A stretch of 64,000 nt of DNA. Source: Bradyrhizobium sp. Arg816. GTDB taxonomy: Bacteria > Pseudomonadota > Alphaproteobacteria > Rhizobiales > Xanthobacteraceae. The stretch covers positions 620,001 through 684,000 of the forward strand of contig NZ_JAPRAQ010000002.1 of NCBI RefSeq assembly GCF_029989365.1. The letters run 5' to 3'. Positions 1-9,478 of this stretch are shown in pieces. The notes beneath the pieces were generated by a model. The model was not told the origin of the DNA. It worked only from the letters and a program-made list of their open reading frames with translations, and ran no database searches. The position numbers and the translations under genes were made by a program. How positions within the stretch are numbered: position 1 is the stretch's first letter; every line of letters begins with the position of its first letter.

Positions 1-56
1 GACTCGCGGCTGGCAAGCACCACGATTTTCCGCGAGATGAAACGGCAATCTGGAAC

Positions 57-968
57 TTACGTGACGCGCCGCAGCAGGCTCAGGACACGCCCGTCGATCA
101 CGAGCAGCGCACTGCCGATGACGATGGCGCCCGCGATCTCGCGCGCGGAGATCGGCTCACCCAGCACCAGCCATCCCAGCAGGATGGCGGTGACGGGAAT
201 GAGCAGCGTCACCAGCATCACATTGGTCGCGCCCGAGCGCCGCAGGATCTGAAAGAAGACGATGTACGCGAGCGCCGTCGACAGAGCGGCAAGGCCAAGC
301 ACCGCGAGCCAGGTCGTCAGGCCCGGCATCGAAAGTCGCCATGGCTGCTCCATTGCGCCGGCAACGATCGCCATCATCACAGTCGACGCCATCAGCTGAA
401 ACGTCGCCGTTCCCAGCGGAGGCGTGTCCTTCAGAAGCCGCCGCGCGGCCAGCGCCGCAAAGCCATAGCTGAACGCGCCGGCCAGACAGAGCAGGATACC
501 GAGCCCCTGCCCCGGCCGCGTCTCGATGCCCCATCCCCGCAGGATGATGACGCCGGCGAGGCCGAGCGCCACGCCGGCCACCCGGCGCAACTGCAGGGCT
601 TCCTCGCCCGCAGCCGCCATCACCATCACCGTGAACAGCGGCGTGGTCGCGTTCAGGATCGAGGCCAGTCCGCTCGGGATGAAGGTCTGGCCGAGCACGA
701 TCAGCGAGAACGGGATGACGTTGTTGAGCAGCCCGATCGCGACGAACGGCTTCCAGCCAACCATCCCCCTGGGAAATCTGATGCCCTGCATACGGAGCAG
801 CGGCAGCAGCATGGCCGCGCCGAGCGCAACGCGCAGGAGCACCAGCGTCAGCGGCGGCAATTCCCGCAGCGCCGCGCCGTTGAAGAAGAACGATCCGCCC
901 CAGAGAACCGAGAGCACGGCGAGCAGCGACCAGTCTCGCGCATCGATCCTGTTGTCGTTCGGGGACAT
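57..968 (-). CDS. DMT-superfamily (EamA) exporter
   Basis: Inner-membrane drug/metabolite transporter of about 303 residues with roughly ten hydrophobic segments arranged as two EamA repeats; the first begins with LLAVLSVLWGGSFFFNG, typical of the family. Substrate cannot be read from sequence; relatives export amino acids or small metabolites. The ATG at 968 is preferred over an upstream in-frame GTG at 977 because a GAGG ribosome site lies 8 bases before it. The next gene upstream on the same strand (1046-1921) is a second, divergent DMT protein, so the two may work together or as a heteromeric pair, though sequence alone does not show this. Family call is firm, function open. Confidence 0.85.
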   Translation of the reverse strand: MSPNDNRIDARDWSLLAVLSVLWGGSFFFNGAALRELPPLTLVLLRVALGAAMLLPLLRMQGIRFPRGMVGWKPFVAIGLLNNVIPFSLIVLGQTFIPSGLASILNATTPLFTVMVMAAAGEEALQLRRVAGVALGLAGVIILRGWGIETRPGQGLGILLCLAGAFSYGFAALAARRLLKDTPPLGTATFQLMASTVMMAIVAGAMEQPWRLSMPGLTTWLAVLGLAALSTALAYIVFFQILRRSGATNVMLVTLLIPVTAILLGWLVLGEPISAREIAGAIVIGSALLVIDGRVLSLLRRVT

Positions 969-1045
969 GTGCTTCACCTCGGCGGCCGACCCTGCCGCCT
1001 AGGACGGCGCGAGAAAGCCCGCCACCCGATTTCCGATAACGTTGC

Positions 1046-1921
1046 TCAGGAGGGGCGCCGCGAGCGAGCGTCACCGGCAATATCGGCGACAACCGCCCCG
1101 ATCACCAGCGCCCCGCCAATGAGCGCATGCACGGCGGGCAGCTCGCGAAAAGCGACCCAGATCCAGAACGGCATCAGCGGCGTTTCCAGCGTCGCGATCA
1201 ATGAGGCCTGTCCCGAAGGCAGCAAGCGTGAGCCGAGCATGTAGAAGGTCAGGCCGAGCGCGACCTGGAGGCAGCCGAACATCGCGAGGATCGCAAGGCC
1301 ATTGCCGCCGACATGGGCGATGTCGTGGGCAAAGGGAAGGCTGACGAGGCTTCCCATGAAGTTCGACAGCGCGGCCGCCGCCACCATCGAGGTCTCGCGG
1401 TGACGCCGGACCACGACGGTCATGGCGGCGATGGCAAGCACCATCAGGCAGCTCAGCGCGACGCCGCCAAGATCGGCGCCGGCCTGAACGCCGCCGACTG
1501 TGATCACCACGCCGGCAAAGGCGATCAGGCTCGCGGTCAGCGTACGCCACGTCGCGGCTTCGCCGAGCCACAGCCACGCCAGCGCAGCCGCAACGAAGGG
1601 CTGGGTTGCGATCAGCACCGCCACGTTGACGACCTTGGTCATCTGAAGCGCGGGAATGAACGCGACCATGCCGAGCGCGGACAAGGACGCGACGAGCAGG
1701 CCGCCCCTCCCCGGCACGACCAATTGCCACAGCGCAGCGCGGCCCTGCATCACGACGAGAATCACGCTGATCAGGCTGCCCGCGAACAGGCCGCGCCAGA
1801 ACAGGATGGTCCAGGGATCGAACGGCAACAGGCGCGTGAAGAACGGCGCCGTGCTCCAGGCAATTGCGGCAGCGATGACGAGAGCAATGCCGAGACCACG
1901 TTCCGAACGAGGCTGCCCCAT
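1046..1921 (-). CDS. DMT-superfamily (EamA) exporter
   Basis: A 291-residue integral membrane protein with about ten predicted TM segments. The N-terminal stretch GIALVIAAAIAWSTAPFFTR and a second EamA repeat starting near residue 150 identify the drug/metabolite transporter superfamily. It lies 77 bases upstream of another EamA gene and only 14 bases downstream of the dehydrogenase gene 1936-2817 on the same strand, so it is probably the distal part of a prfB-dehydrogenase-exporter transcript. The two DMT proteins are not close copies, so this is not a recent tandem duplication. Substrate unknown. Confidence 0.85.
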   Translation of the reverse strand: MGQPRSERGLGIALVIAAAIAWSTAPFFTRLLPFDPWTILFWRGLFAGSLISVILVVMQGRAALWQLVVPGRGGLLVASLSALGMVAFIPALQMTKVVNVAVLIATQPFVAAALAWLWLGEAATWRTLTASLIAFAGVVITVGGVQAGADLGGVALSCLMVLAIAAMTVVVRRHRETSMVAAAALSNFMGSLVSLPFAHDIAHVGGNGLAILAMFGCLQVALGLTFYMLGSRLLPSGQASLIATLETPLMPFWIWVAFRELPAVHALIGGALVIGAVVADIAGDARSRRPS

Positions 1922-1935
1922 GTTGATGCGTCCAG

Positions 1936-2817
1936 CTAGGTCGGCTTCTTCGGCCGCGACACCAGCTCGATCATCTTGCCTTCATCGTCGTCGGGCATCG
2001 CGGCCTTGGCCTGCGCATAGGACTCGACCGCAGCACGCGAGACCAGCGGCTTGTCGGCCAGCAGGCTTTCGGCGAGTTTCACAGCGTAGGCGGCATCCTT
2101 GTGCCGCAGCGCTGCCGTAAAGGTCGCGCCACTGAAATCGCGCGCGACCATGCGCTTGGAGTGACGCTGCACTTGCGGGCTGGCCGCGACGCCGGCCTGG
2201 ATCGATTCCAGCACCAGGTCCATGTCGAGCCCGGCCTGCTCGGCGATGGCGAGGCCTTCGGCGAGGCCCGCGATCTGGATCGCCCCCATCAGGTTGTTGA
2301 TGAGCTTGTAGACAGTGCCGGAGCCGACCGCGCCGAAATGGCGGATGGTCGAGCCGATCGGTTCGAGAAACGGCCGTGCACGTTCGAGATCAGCTGCGTC
2401 AGCGCCGACGAGCAGCGTCAGCTTTCCGGCCGCTGCCGCATCAGGCAATCCCGTCACGGGGCAGTCGATATAGATCAGCCCGCGCGCATTGAGCTCACGG
2501 CCCATCTCGCGGGCGTGGTCATAGGAGACAGTGGAGCATTCGATCGCGATGGTGCCTGATTTCGCCGTCTTGGCCGCACCGTTGGGCCCGAGCCAGACCG
2601 CGCGCGAGGCTTCGTCATCGGCGACCATGGTCACGACCGCATCGGCATCGATCGCGGCATCCTCAGGCGACGTCGCCCAATGCGCACCGCGCGCGATCAG
2701 GTCGTCCGCTTTTGCCTTGCTGCGATTCCACAGCGTCACCGTGAAGCCGGCATCGAGATAGCGGCCGGCCATGCCGTGGCCCATCCGCCCCAACCCGATG
2801 AAGGCGACACGGGACAT
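1936..2817 (-). CDS. NAD(P)-dependent beta-hydroxyacid dehydrogenase (3-hydroxyisobutyrate dehydrogenase family)
   Basis: A 293-residue oxidoreductase. The Rossmann motif VAFIGLGRMGHGMA is at residues 4-17, the substrate-binding motif DCPVTG follows near residue 121, and the catalytic lysine motif YKLINNLMG is near residue 170, all in normal order and length for 3-hydroxyisobutyrate, tartronate-semialdehyde or succinic-semialdehyde reductases. The family oxidises or reduces small beta-hydroxy acids in the cytoplasm; the exact substrate cannot be chosen here. Its ATG shares one base with the prfB stop (TGATG at 2815-2819), so it is translationally coupled to release factor 2. Confidence 0.88.
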   Translation of the reverse strand: MSRVAFIGLGRMGHGMAGRYLDAGFTVTLWNRSKAKADDLIARGAHWATSPEDAAIDADAVVTMVADDEASRAVWLGPNGAAKTAKSGTIAIECSTVSYDHAREMGRELNARGLIYIDCPVTGLPDAAAAGKLTLLVGADAADLERARPFLEPIGSTIRHFGAVGSGTVYKLINNLMGAIQIAGLAEGLAIAEQAGLDMDLVLESIQAGVAASPQVQRHSKRMVARDFSGATFTAALRHKDAAYAVKLAESLLADKPLVSRAAVESYAQAKAAMPDDDEGKMIELVSRPKKPT

Positions 2818-3948
2818 CAGTCGACGTCCTCGATGTCAGCGCCGGTGGTGCCGAAGGCGCGCTGCGCCAGGGTTGCGGCCATGAAGTCGTCGAGCTCGCC
2901 GTTCAGCACGCCCGATGTGTCGGACGTCTGCACGCCCGTGCGCAAATCCTTCACCATCTGGTAGGGCTGCAGCACGTAGGAGCGGATCTGGTGTCCCCAA
3001 CCGATATCGGTCTTGGCGGCCTGGTCGGCGGCGGCCTTCTCCTCGCGCTTCTTCAGTTCGATCTCGTAAAGCCGCGCGCGCAGCATGTCCCAGGCCTGCG
3101 CCCGGTTCTTGTGCTGGGACCGGCCGGCCTGGCAGACCACGGCAACGCCGGTCGGAATATGCGTCAGGCGCACCGCGGATTCGGTCTTGTTGACGTGCTG
3201 GCCGCCGGCGCCGCCCGAGCGCATGGTGTCGACGCGGACGTCGGCTTCCTTGATGTCGATCTTGATGCTGTCGTCGATGACGGGGAATACCTGCACGCTC
3301 GAAAACGAGGTGTGCCGCCGCGCGTTGGAATCGAACGGCGAGATGCGCACCAGCCGGTGCACGCCCGCCTCCGTCTTCAGCCAGCCATAGGCATTGTGGC
3401 CGGAGACCTGGATGGTCGCGGACTTGATGCCGGCTTCTTCGCCCTCGGATTCCTCGAGGAATTCGACCTTGAAGCCGTGCGTCTCGGCCCAGCGCGTATA
3501 CATGCGCAGCAGCATCTGCGCCCAGTCCTGGCTCTCGGTGCCGCCAGCGCCGGCATGGACTTCGAGATAGGAATCGAAACGATCGGCCTCGCCCGACAGC
3601 AGCGCCTCGAGCTCGCGCCGCGCGACTTCCTTCTTGAGGTTCTTCAGCGCGGCTTCGGCTTCGGCCACAACACCCGCGTCGCCCTCGGCCTCGCCGAGCT
3701 CGATCATGCCGATGTCGTCTTCGAGCTCCTGCTCGACCTTGCCGATGCCCGAGAGCGAATCCTCAAGCGAGGTGCGCTCCTGCATCAGCTTCTGGGCTTT
3801 CTGGGGATCGTTCCAGAGGTTGGGATCTTCTGCGAGCTTGTTCAGCTCAGCGAGGCGCGCCGTCGATGTCTCGACGTCAAAGATGCCTCCTCAGCAGCCC
3901 GACTGACTGCTTGATCTCTTCTACCAACCGTTCGATTTCGGCGCGCAT
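2817..3948 (-). CDS. prfB: Peptide chain release factor 2 (programmed +1 frameshift)
   Basis: RF2 recognises UAA/UGA and triggers peptidyl-tRNA hydrolysis. The GGQ loop ([17 protein letters not shown]) and the class I release-factor core are clear. The gene is split: ATG at 3948 opens 23 codons ([17 protein letters not shown]...) ending in UGA at 3877-3879; reading resumes in the +1 frame at GAC 3876-3878 and continues to 2817. Total product about 376 residues, normal for RF2. An automatic start at 3785 would miss some 54 N-terminal residues. RF2 limits its own synthesis through this in-frame UGA, as established in E. coli. It follows the PBP1A gene, an order common in alphaproteobacteria, and overlaps the dehydrogenase gene downstream. 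Confidence 0.95.
3876..3891 (-). promoter_or_regulatory. prfB +1 recoding site with internal Shine-Dalgarno
   Basis: On the minus strand the sequence reads AGGAGG, CAT, CTT, TGA, C. This is the classic RF2 frameshift arrangement: an SD-like hexamer (3886-3891) three bases before the slippery CTT followed by the poor stop UGA-C (3877-3879). Spacing equals the E. coli site (AGGGGG TAT CTT TGA C). Slippage from CUU to UUU and reading of GAC joins the 23-codon leader to the main frame. Confidence 0.95.
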
Positions 3949-4061
3949 GTGGTGCTCTGGTCTCGCGGAATTGGTTCCGCTTGCAAGTGAGTTGGGGATG
4001 TAGCGGCGGCGGCTGCAAAGCGCAACCGCCGGAACCGCGATCGTCCGTCTTGTCCTAAGCC

Positions 4062-6569
4062 TTAGTACAGACCACCGGTGCCCGGCCGCATGAAGAAGCC
4101 GGAATCCGGCTGCTGTTGCTGCGACGCCGGCACGCCGCGCCCGTCGGCATCGGCAACGCCGATCACCGAATAATTGTCCGGCGGCGCCGTGCCCGGCTTG
4201 AAGGCCTCTAAAATGGTTCCGCCGGTCTCGCCGGGGCCGGCGCGCATGCCGGTCTTGGAGACGACGCGCACCAGCTTGATGCCGGCCGGCACCTTGAACG
4301 GAACCGCGGGCTTGTCGGCGAGCGCGAGCTTGAGGAAGTCGCGCGCGATAGGCGCGGCCAGATGGCCGCCGGTCGCGGCGTTGCCCCTACCGAGCGCGCG
4401 CGGCTTGTCGTAGCCCATATAGATGGCGACGGCGACATCGGGCGAGAAGCCGACGAACCAGGCGTCCTTGGCCTCGTTGGTGGTGCCGGTCTTGCCGGCG
4501 ATCGGCTTGCCGACCTCCTTGACCACGGTGGCGGTACCGGCCTGGACCACGCCTTCCATCAGCTCGGTGATCTGATAGGCGGTCATCGAATCCAGCACCT
4601 GCTCGCGGCGGTCGATCAGCTGCGGCTCGACCTGGTTCTTCCAGCCGCCCGGCGCGTCGCAGCCGCGGCATTCGCGCTGGTCGTGCTTGAAGATGGTGCG
4701 GCCGTAACGGTCCTGGATACGGTCGATCAAGGTCGGCTTCACCCGGCGACCGCCATTGGCGAGCATCGAATAGGCAGTGACCATGCGCATCGCCGTGGTC
4801 TCGCCGGCGCCGAGCGCGTAGGAGAGATAGTTCGGCAATTCGTCGTAGACGCCGAAGCGGCGCGCATATTCGCCGATCAGGGGCATGCCGATGTCCTGCG
4901 CGAGGCGCACCGTCACGGTGTTCAGCGACTGCCGCAACGCGTTGCGCAGCGTGACGGGTCCCTGGAATTTGCCGGAGGAGAAGTTTTCGGGCCGCCACAC
5001 GCCGGCGCCCTGGCCCTGGTCGATTTCGATGGGGGCGTCGAGCACCACTGTCGAGGGCGTATAGCCGTTGTCGAGCGCGGCCGAATAGACGATCGGCTTG
5101 AACGACGAACCCGGCTGGCGGTAGGCCTGCGTGGCGCGGTTGAACTGGCTCTGGTCGAACGAGAAGCCGCCGACCATCGCGAGCACGCGGCCCGTCCACG
5201 GATCCATCGCCACCATCGCGCCGGACACTTCGGGGATCTGGCGCAGGCGGTACTGGCCTTCGACCGGCTGTCCCTCCTTGGTGTAGAGCGGATCGGCATA
5301 GATCACGTCGCCCGGCTGCAACACCTGCGCGACAGACGTCGGGGTCTTGCCCTTGGCATTGCCCTGGGCCGCCCTCGCCCAGCGCACGCCGTCGACCGTG
5401 ACGATGCCGGTCTCGCGCTGCTTGCTGATGGCGCCGCCGAGCTCGCGGTTCGGCTGGAAGCCGATGCGCGCGGACTGGTCGCTGGTCTCCAGCACCACCG
5501 CCATGCGCCAGGGCGAGATGTCGGAGAGCGACTTGATCTCGGCGAGCTTCACGCCCCAATCGCCCGAAATATCGAGCTTGCTCATGGCGCCGCGATAACC
5601 CTGCTGCTCGTCATAGTTCACGAGACCGGAGACCATGGCCTTGCGCGCCATGACCTGGATCTTCGGATCGAGCGTGGTGCGGACCGACAGACCGCCTTCG
5701 TAAAGCTTCTTCTCGCCGTAGCGCTCGAAGATGTCGCGGCGGACTTCCTCGGCGAAATATTCACCGGCGAAGGTGTGAGCGCCGTTGGAACGGCTGGTGA
5801 CGGCGAGCGGCTCCTTGCGGGCCTTGTCGGCGTCGGCCTGCTTGATCCAGCCGTTCTCCAGCAGACGGTCGACCACGTAATTGCGGCGCTCGATGGCGCG
5901 ATCGCGGTTTCGGACCGGATGCAGCGTCGCGGGCATCTTCGGCAGCGCGGCGAGATAGGACGCTTCCGCGACGGTCAGCTCGTTCACCGACTTGTCGAAA
6001 TACACCAGCGAAGCGGCCGCGATGCCATAGGCGCCGAGGCCGAGATAGATCTCGTTCAGATACAGCTCGAGGATCTTGTCCTTCGAGTAGGTCTTCTCGA
6101 TGCGCATCGCCAGCAAGGCTTCCTTGATCTTGCGGGCGAAGGAGACCTCGTTGGTCAGCAGGAAGTTCTTGGCGACCTGCTGGGTGATCGTGGAGGCGCC
6201 CTGCGGACGCCGGTTCGAGCCGTAGTTCTGGATAAAGAGCACGCCGGCGCGCGCCATGCCGGTGTAGTCGATGCCGCCATGCTCGTAGAAATTCTTGTCC
6301 TCGGCCGCGAGGAAGGCGTTGATCACGAGCTTCGGCACCGCCTGGATCGGCAGGTACAGCCGCCGCTCCTTGGCGTATTCGCCGAGCAGCGAGCCGTCGA
6401 CCGCGTGCACGCGGGTCATCACCGGCGGCTCGTAATCCTGAAGCTGAGAGTAATCCGGCAAGTCCTTGGAGAAATGCCAGATCAGGCCTGCGACGGCCCC
6501 GACACCGACAAGGAACACCACCGTTCCCGCGGCGAACAGGAAGCCCATGAACCGCACCAGCAAGCGCAT
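4062..6569 (-). CDS. mrcA: Class A penicillin-binding protein 1A (copy 1)
   Basis: An 835-residue bifunctional peptidoglycan synthase anchored by an N-terminal TM helix (about residues 8-30). The GT51 domain shows EDKNFYEHGG with catalytic Glu90 and RPQGASTITQQVAKN. The transpeptidase domain shows SxxK at Ser488-Lys491 (SSFK), an SLN motif and KTGT (GKTGTTNEAKDAWFVGF). The C-terminus is a low-complexity tail rich in Q and G. It polymerises glycan strands and cross-links stem peptides in the periplasm. It lies just upstream of prfB, the usual alphaproteobacterial position. It is a close paralogue of the neighbouring 6786-9275 gene, and all catalytic motifs are intact in both. Confidence 0.95.
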   Translation of the reverse strand: MRLLVRFMGFLFAAGTVVFLVGVGAVAGLIWHFSKDLPDYSQLQDYEPPVMTRVHAVDGSLLGEYAKERRLYLPIQAVPKLVINAFLAAEDKNFYEHGGIDYTGMARAGVLFIQNYGSNRRPQGASTITQQVAKNFLLTNEVSFARKIKEALLAMRIEKTYSKDKILELYLNEIYLGLGAYGIAAASLVYFDKSVNELTVAEASYLAALPKMPATLHPVRNRDRAIERRNYVVDRLLENGWIKQADADKARKEPLAVTSRSNGAHTFAGEYFAEEVRRDIFERYGEKKLYEGGLSVRTTLDPKIQVMARKAMVSGLVNYDEQQGYRGAMSKLDISGDWGVKLAEIKSLSDISPWRMAVVLETSDQSARIGFQPNRELGGAISKQRETGIVTVDGVRWARAAQGNAKGKTPTSVAQVLQPGDVIYADPLYTKEGQPVEGQYRLRQIPEVSGAMVAMDPWTGRVLAMVGGFSFDQSQFNRATQAYRQPGSSFKPIVYSAALDNGYTPSTVVLDAPIEIDQGQGAGVWRPENFSSGKFQGPVTLRNALRQSLNTVTVRLAQDIGMPLIGEYARRFGVYDELPNYLSYALGAGETTAMRMVTAYSMLANGGRRVKPTLIDRIQDRYGRTIFKHDQRECRGCDAPGGWKNQVEPQLIDRREQVLDSMTAYQITELMEGVVQAGTATVVKEVGKPIAGKTGTTNEAKDAWFVGFSPDVAVAIYMGYDKPRALGRGNAATGGHLAAPIARDFLKLALADKPAVPFKVPAGIKLVRVVSKTGMRAGPGETGGTILEAFKPGTAPPDNYSVIGVADADGRGVPASQQQQPDSGFFMRPGTGGLY

Positions 6570-6702
6570 TATGTGTCTATCCGTTCAATCCGGGCGCCAA
6601 CGAATTGGGCGCTCTCCAACGAAACAATTCACGGACCTGCCGGCTGACATGGACGCCGGGGCCTCGACTTGCCTGCCAAAAGGATTTTCGCTCGATTCTT
6701 CC

Positions 6703-6740
6703 TTTTTATAGAGCGTCCGCTGTGGCCAAACTAGGGCTTT
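6703..6740 (-). promoter_or_regulatory. Duplicated upstream segment, possible promoter of PBP1A copy 1
   Basis: A 38-base segment ending about 130 bases before the start codon matches 9418-9455, upstream of the second PBP1A gene, at 36 of 38 positions. Read on the minus strand it holds CTAGTT and, 18 bases later, TATAAA, a plausible sigma-70-type pair with a weak -35. Conservation of a non-coding segment between the copies suggests that the promoter was duplicated with the gene or is under selection. Confidence 0.45.
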
Positions 6741-6785
6741 GGGCGGATCGAGCTAGTCCCCCCTGAGCTCGGCAACCGATCGGGG

Positions 6786-9275
6786 CTACCACAGCCCGCC
6801 GGTACCCGGGCGCATGATGAAACCGGTCTCGGGCGGCGGCAACTGCTGAGTGCGTCCGTCATCATCGGTCAAACCGATCACCGAGTAGTTGTCCGAAGGC
6901 GCAGTGCCCGGTTTGAAGGCTTCCAGGATGGTTCGGCCGGAATCGCCCGGTCCGGCCCGCATGCCGGTCTTGGCATCGACCCGGACCAGTTTGATGCCAG
7001 CGGGTATCCGAAATGGCGTCGCCGGCTTGTCCGCGAGCGCCAGCTTCATGAAATCCCTGGCAATCGGAGCCGCCGTGTGCCCTGCCTGGGCGCTGCGGCC
7101 CAAACTGCGAGGCTTGTCGTAACCGACATAGAGACCGACCACGAGATCAGGCGAAAAGCCGACGAACCAGAGATCTTTCGCGTCCGTCGTGGTGCCCGTT
7201 TTGCCGGCGATCGGCTTGCCCACCTCACGCAAGGCCATGGCGGTACCGCCCTGCACCACGCCTTCCATCATCGAAGTGGTCTGGTAGGCTGTCAGGACGT
7301 CCAAAACCTGCTCGCGGCGGTCGATCAGCTGCGGTTCGGTCTGGTTCTTCCAGCCGCCCGGCGCATCGCAGCCACGGCACTCGCGCTGGTCGTGCCTGAA
7401 GATGGTGTGACCGTACCGGTCCTGGATACGGTCGATCAGAGTAGGTTTCACCTTGCGGCCGCCATTGGCGATCATCGAATAGGCCGTGGCCATTCGAATC
7501 ACCGTGGTTTCGCCGGTGCCGAGCGCATAAGAGAGATAGTTCGGCAGCTCGTCATAGACGCCATACCGCTTGGCATATTCTCCGATCAGCGGCATGCCGA
7601 TATCTTGCGCGAGACGCACCGTCACGGTGTTGAGCGACAGCCGCAGCGCGTTGCGCAGCGTGGTCGGCCCCTGATACTTGCCCACCGAGAAATTGTCCGG
7701 CCGCCACACGCCGGCGCCTTGGCCCTGGTCGATCTCGATTGGTCCATCCACCAGCACGCTCGACGGTGTATAGCCGTTGTCGAGCGCGGCCGAATAAACG
7801 ATCGGCTTGATGGTCGATCCGGGCTGCCGGTAGGCTTGCGTGGCACGGTTGAACTGGCTCTGGTCGAACGAGAAGCCGCCGACCATGGCGAGCACCCGGC
7901 CGGTCGAGGGATCCATTGCGACCATAGCGCCGGAGATTTCCGGGATCTGGCGCAAACGGTATTGGCCCTCCACAGGGTTGCCGTCCTTGTAGAGAGGGTC
8001 GGCGTAGATCACGTCGCCGGGCTGGAGCACTTGCGACACCGCGGTCGGCGCTTTGCCCTTCGCAGGTCCCGCGGCAGCCCTCGCCCATTTCACCCCGTCG
8101 AGCGTGACGAGGCCGGTCGTGCGCTGCCTACTGACCGCGCCGCCGAGTTCACGTCCGGGCTGGAAGCCGATCCGCGCCGACTGGTCGCTGGTCTCCAGCA
8201 CCACCGCCATGCGCCAAGGTGAAATATCGGAAAGCGACTTGATATCGGCGAGCTTGACGCCCCAGTCGCCGGATACGTCGAGCTTGCTGATGGCGCCACG
8301 ATAGCCCTGCTGCTCGTCATAGTTCACGAGACCGGCGACCATGGCCTTGCGCGCCATCACCTGGATCTTGGGATCGAGCGTGGTGCGGACCGACAGGCCG
8401 CCCTCGTAGAGCTTCTTCTCGCCATAGCGCTCCAGGATATCGCGGCGGACTTCCTCGGCGAAATATTCTCCGGCGAAGGTGTGGGCACTATTGGCGCGGT
8501 TGGCGACGACGAGCGGCTCCTTGCGCGCCGAATCCGCTTCCGCCTGCTTGATCCAGCCGTTTTCCAGAAGACGGTCGATCACATAGTTGCGCCGCTCGAT
8601 GGCGCGATCACGGTTCTTGACCGGATGCAGCAGCGCGGGCGCCTTCGGCAGCGCGGCGAGATAGGAGGCTTCCGCGACGGTGAGTTCATTCACTGACTTG
8701 TCGAAGTAAACCAGCGAAGCCGCCGCGATGCCGTAGGCGCCGAGGCCGAGATAGATTTCGTTCAAATAGAGCTCAAGGATCTTGTCCTTGGAATAAGCGC
8801 GCTCGATCCGCATGGCCAGCAAGGCCTCCTTGATCTTGCGGGCGAACGAAACCTCGTTGGTCAGAAGGAAATTCTTCGCGACCTGCTGTGTGATCGTGGA
8901 GGCACCCTGGGGACGGCGATTGGACCCGAAGTTCTGGATGAGCAGGAGACCGGCGCGGGCCATGCCGCTATAGTCGATGCCGCCGTGCTCGTAGAAGTTC
9001 TTGTCCTCCGCGGCGAGGAAGGCATTGATCACGAGCTTGGGCATCGCCTGGATCGGCAGATAAAGCCGCCGCTCCTTGGCGTATTCGCCAAGCAGCGAGC
9101 CATCGACCGCATGCACGCGGGTCACCACCGGCGGCTCGTAATCCTGAAGCTGAGAATAGTCCGGCAAGTCCCTGGAGAAATGCCAGATCAGGCCCGCCAC
9201 GACGCCGACGCCCACCAGGAACACGACAGTTCCTGCGGTGAACAGGAAACCCAAGAACCGCACCAGCAAGCGCAT
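6786..9275 (-). CDS. Class A penicillin-binding protein 1A (copy 2, tandem paralogue)
   Basis: An 829-residue bifunctional glycosyltransferase/transpeptidase, collinear with the 4062-6569 protein along almost its whole length. TM anchor at residues 8-30; GT51 catalytic Glu90 in EDKNFYEHGG; SxxK as STIK in RQPGSTIKPIVY, where copy 1 has SSFK; SLN and GKTGTT motifs intact. Differences cluster around the acyl-enzyme motif, between KTGTT and the C-terminus (LWFVGFSPDLVVGLYVGYD against AWFVGFSPDVAVAIYMGYD), and in the tail. It sits between amiC and copy 1 on the same strand and has its own upstream segment at 9418-9455. Two active class A PBPs in tandem is unusual; the motif changes suggest divergence rather than decay. 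Confidence 0.94.
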   Translation of the reverse strand: MRLLVRFLGFLFTAGTVVFLVGVGVVAGLIWHFSRDLPDYSQLQDYEPPVVTRVHAVDGSLLGEYAKERRLYLPIQAMPKLVINAFLAAEDKNFYEHGGIDYSGMARAGLLLIQNFGSNRRPQGASTITQQVAKNFLLTNEVSFARKIKEALLAMRIERAYSKDKILELYLNEIYLGLGAYGIAAASLVYFDKSVNELTVAEASYLAALPKAPALLHPVKNRDRAIERRNYVIDRLLENGWIKQAEADSARKEPLVVANRANSAHTFAGEYFAEEVRRDILERYGEKKLYEGGLSVRTTLDPKIQVMARKAMVAGLVNYDEQQGYRGAISKLDVSGDWGVKLADIKSLSDISPWRMAVVLETSDQSARIGFQPGRELGGAVSRQRTTGLVTLDGVKWARAAAGPAKGKAPTAVSQVLQPGDVIYADPLYKDGNPVEGQYRLRQIPEISGAMVAMDPSTGRVLAMVGGFSFDQSQFNRATQAYRQPGSTIKPIVYSAALDNGYTPSSVLVDGPIEIDQGQGAGVWRPDNFSVGKYQGPTTLRNALRLSLNTVTVRLAQDIGMPLIGEYAKRYGVYDELPNYLSYALGTGETTVIRMATAYSMIANGGRKVKPTLIDRIQDRYGHTIFRHDQRECRGCDAPGGWKNQTEPQLIDRREQVLDVLTAYQTTSMMEGVVQGGTAMALREVGKPIAGKTGTTTDAKDLWFVGFSPDLVVGLYVGYDKPRSLGRSAQAGHTAAPIARDFMKLALADKPATPFRIPAGIKLVRVDAKTGMRAGPGDSGRTILEAFKPGTAPSDNYSVIGLTDDDGRTQQLPPPETGFIMRPGTGGLW

Positions 9276-9417
9276 TGTCTATTTTATCTATTCCAGAACG
9301 AAGCGCCGGGCGCCAACCTCACGTCGCGAATTCATCGGCCTACGCAATGACATCAGTGCCGGACTTGAAGACGCTTGCCGAGCGGGATTCTCGTCGATTT
9401 TGGAACCCCCTGCGGCA

Positions 9418-9455
9418 TTTTTATAAAGCGCCCGCTGTGGCCAAACTAGGGCTTT
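9418..9455 (-). promoter_or_regulatory. Duplicated upstream segment, possible promoter of PBP1A copy 2
   Basis: Partner of 6703-6740 (36 of 38 identical), about 143 bases before the start of the downstream PBP1A gene. On the minus strand it carries CTAGTT, an 18-base spacer and TATAAA. Its position between amiC and the PBP gene suggests that the PBP has its own promoter in addition to any read-through from amiC. Confidence 0.45.
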
Positions 9456-9478
9456 TGCAACGGGACGGAAAATCCCCC

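Noticed and set aside
4362..6647. Long plus-strand frame opposite PBP1A copy 1
   Set aside because: Shadow frame rich in R, H, D and A; the opposite strand encodes the complete PBP.
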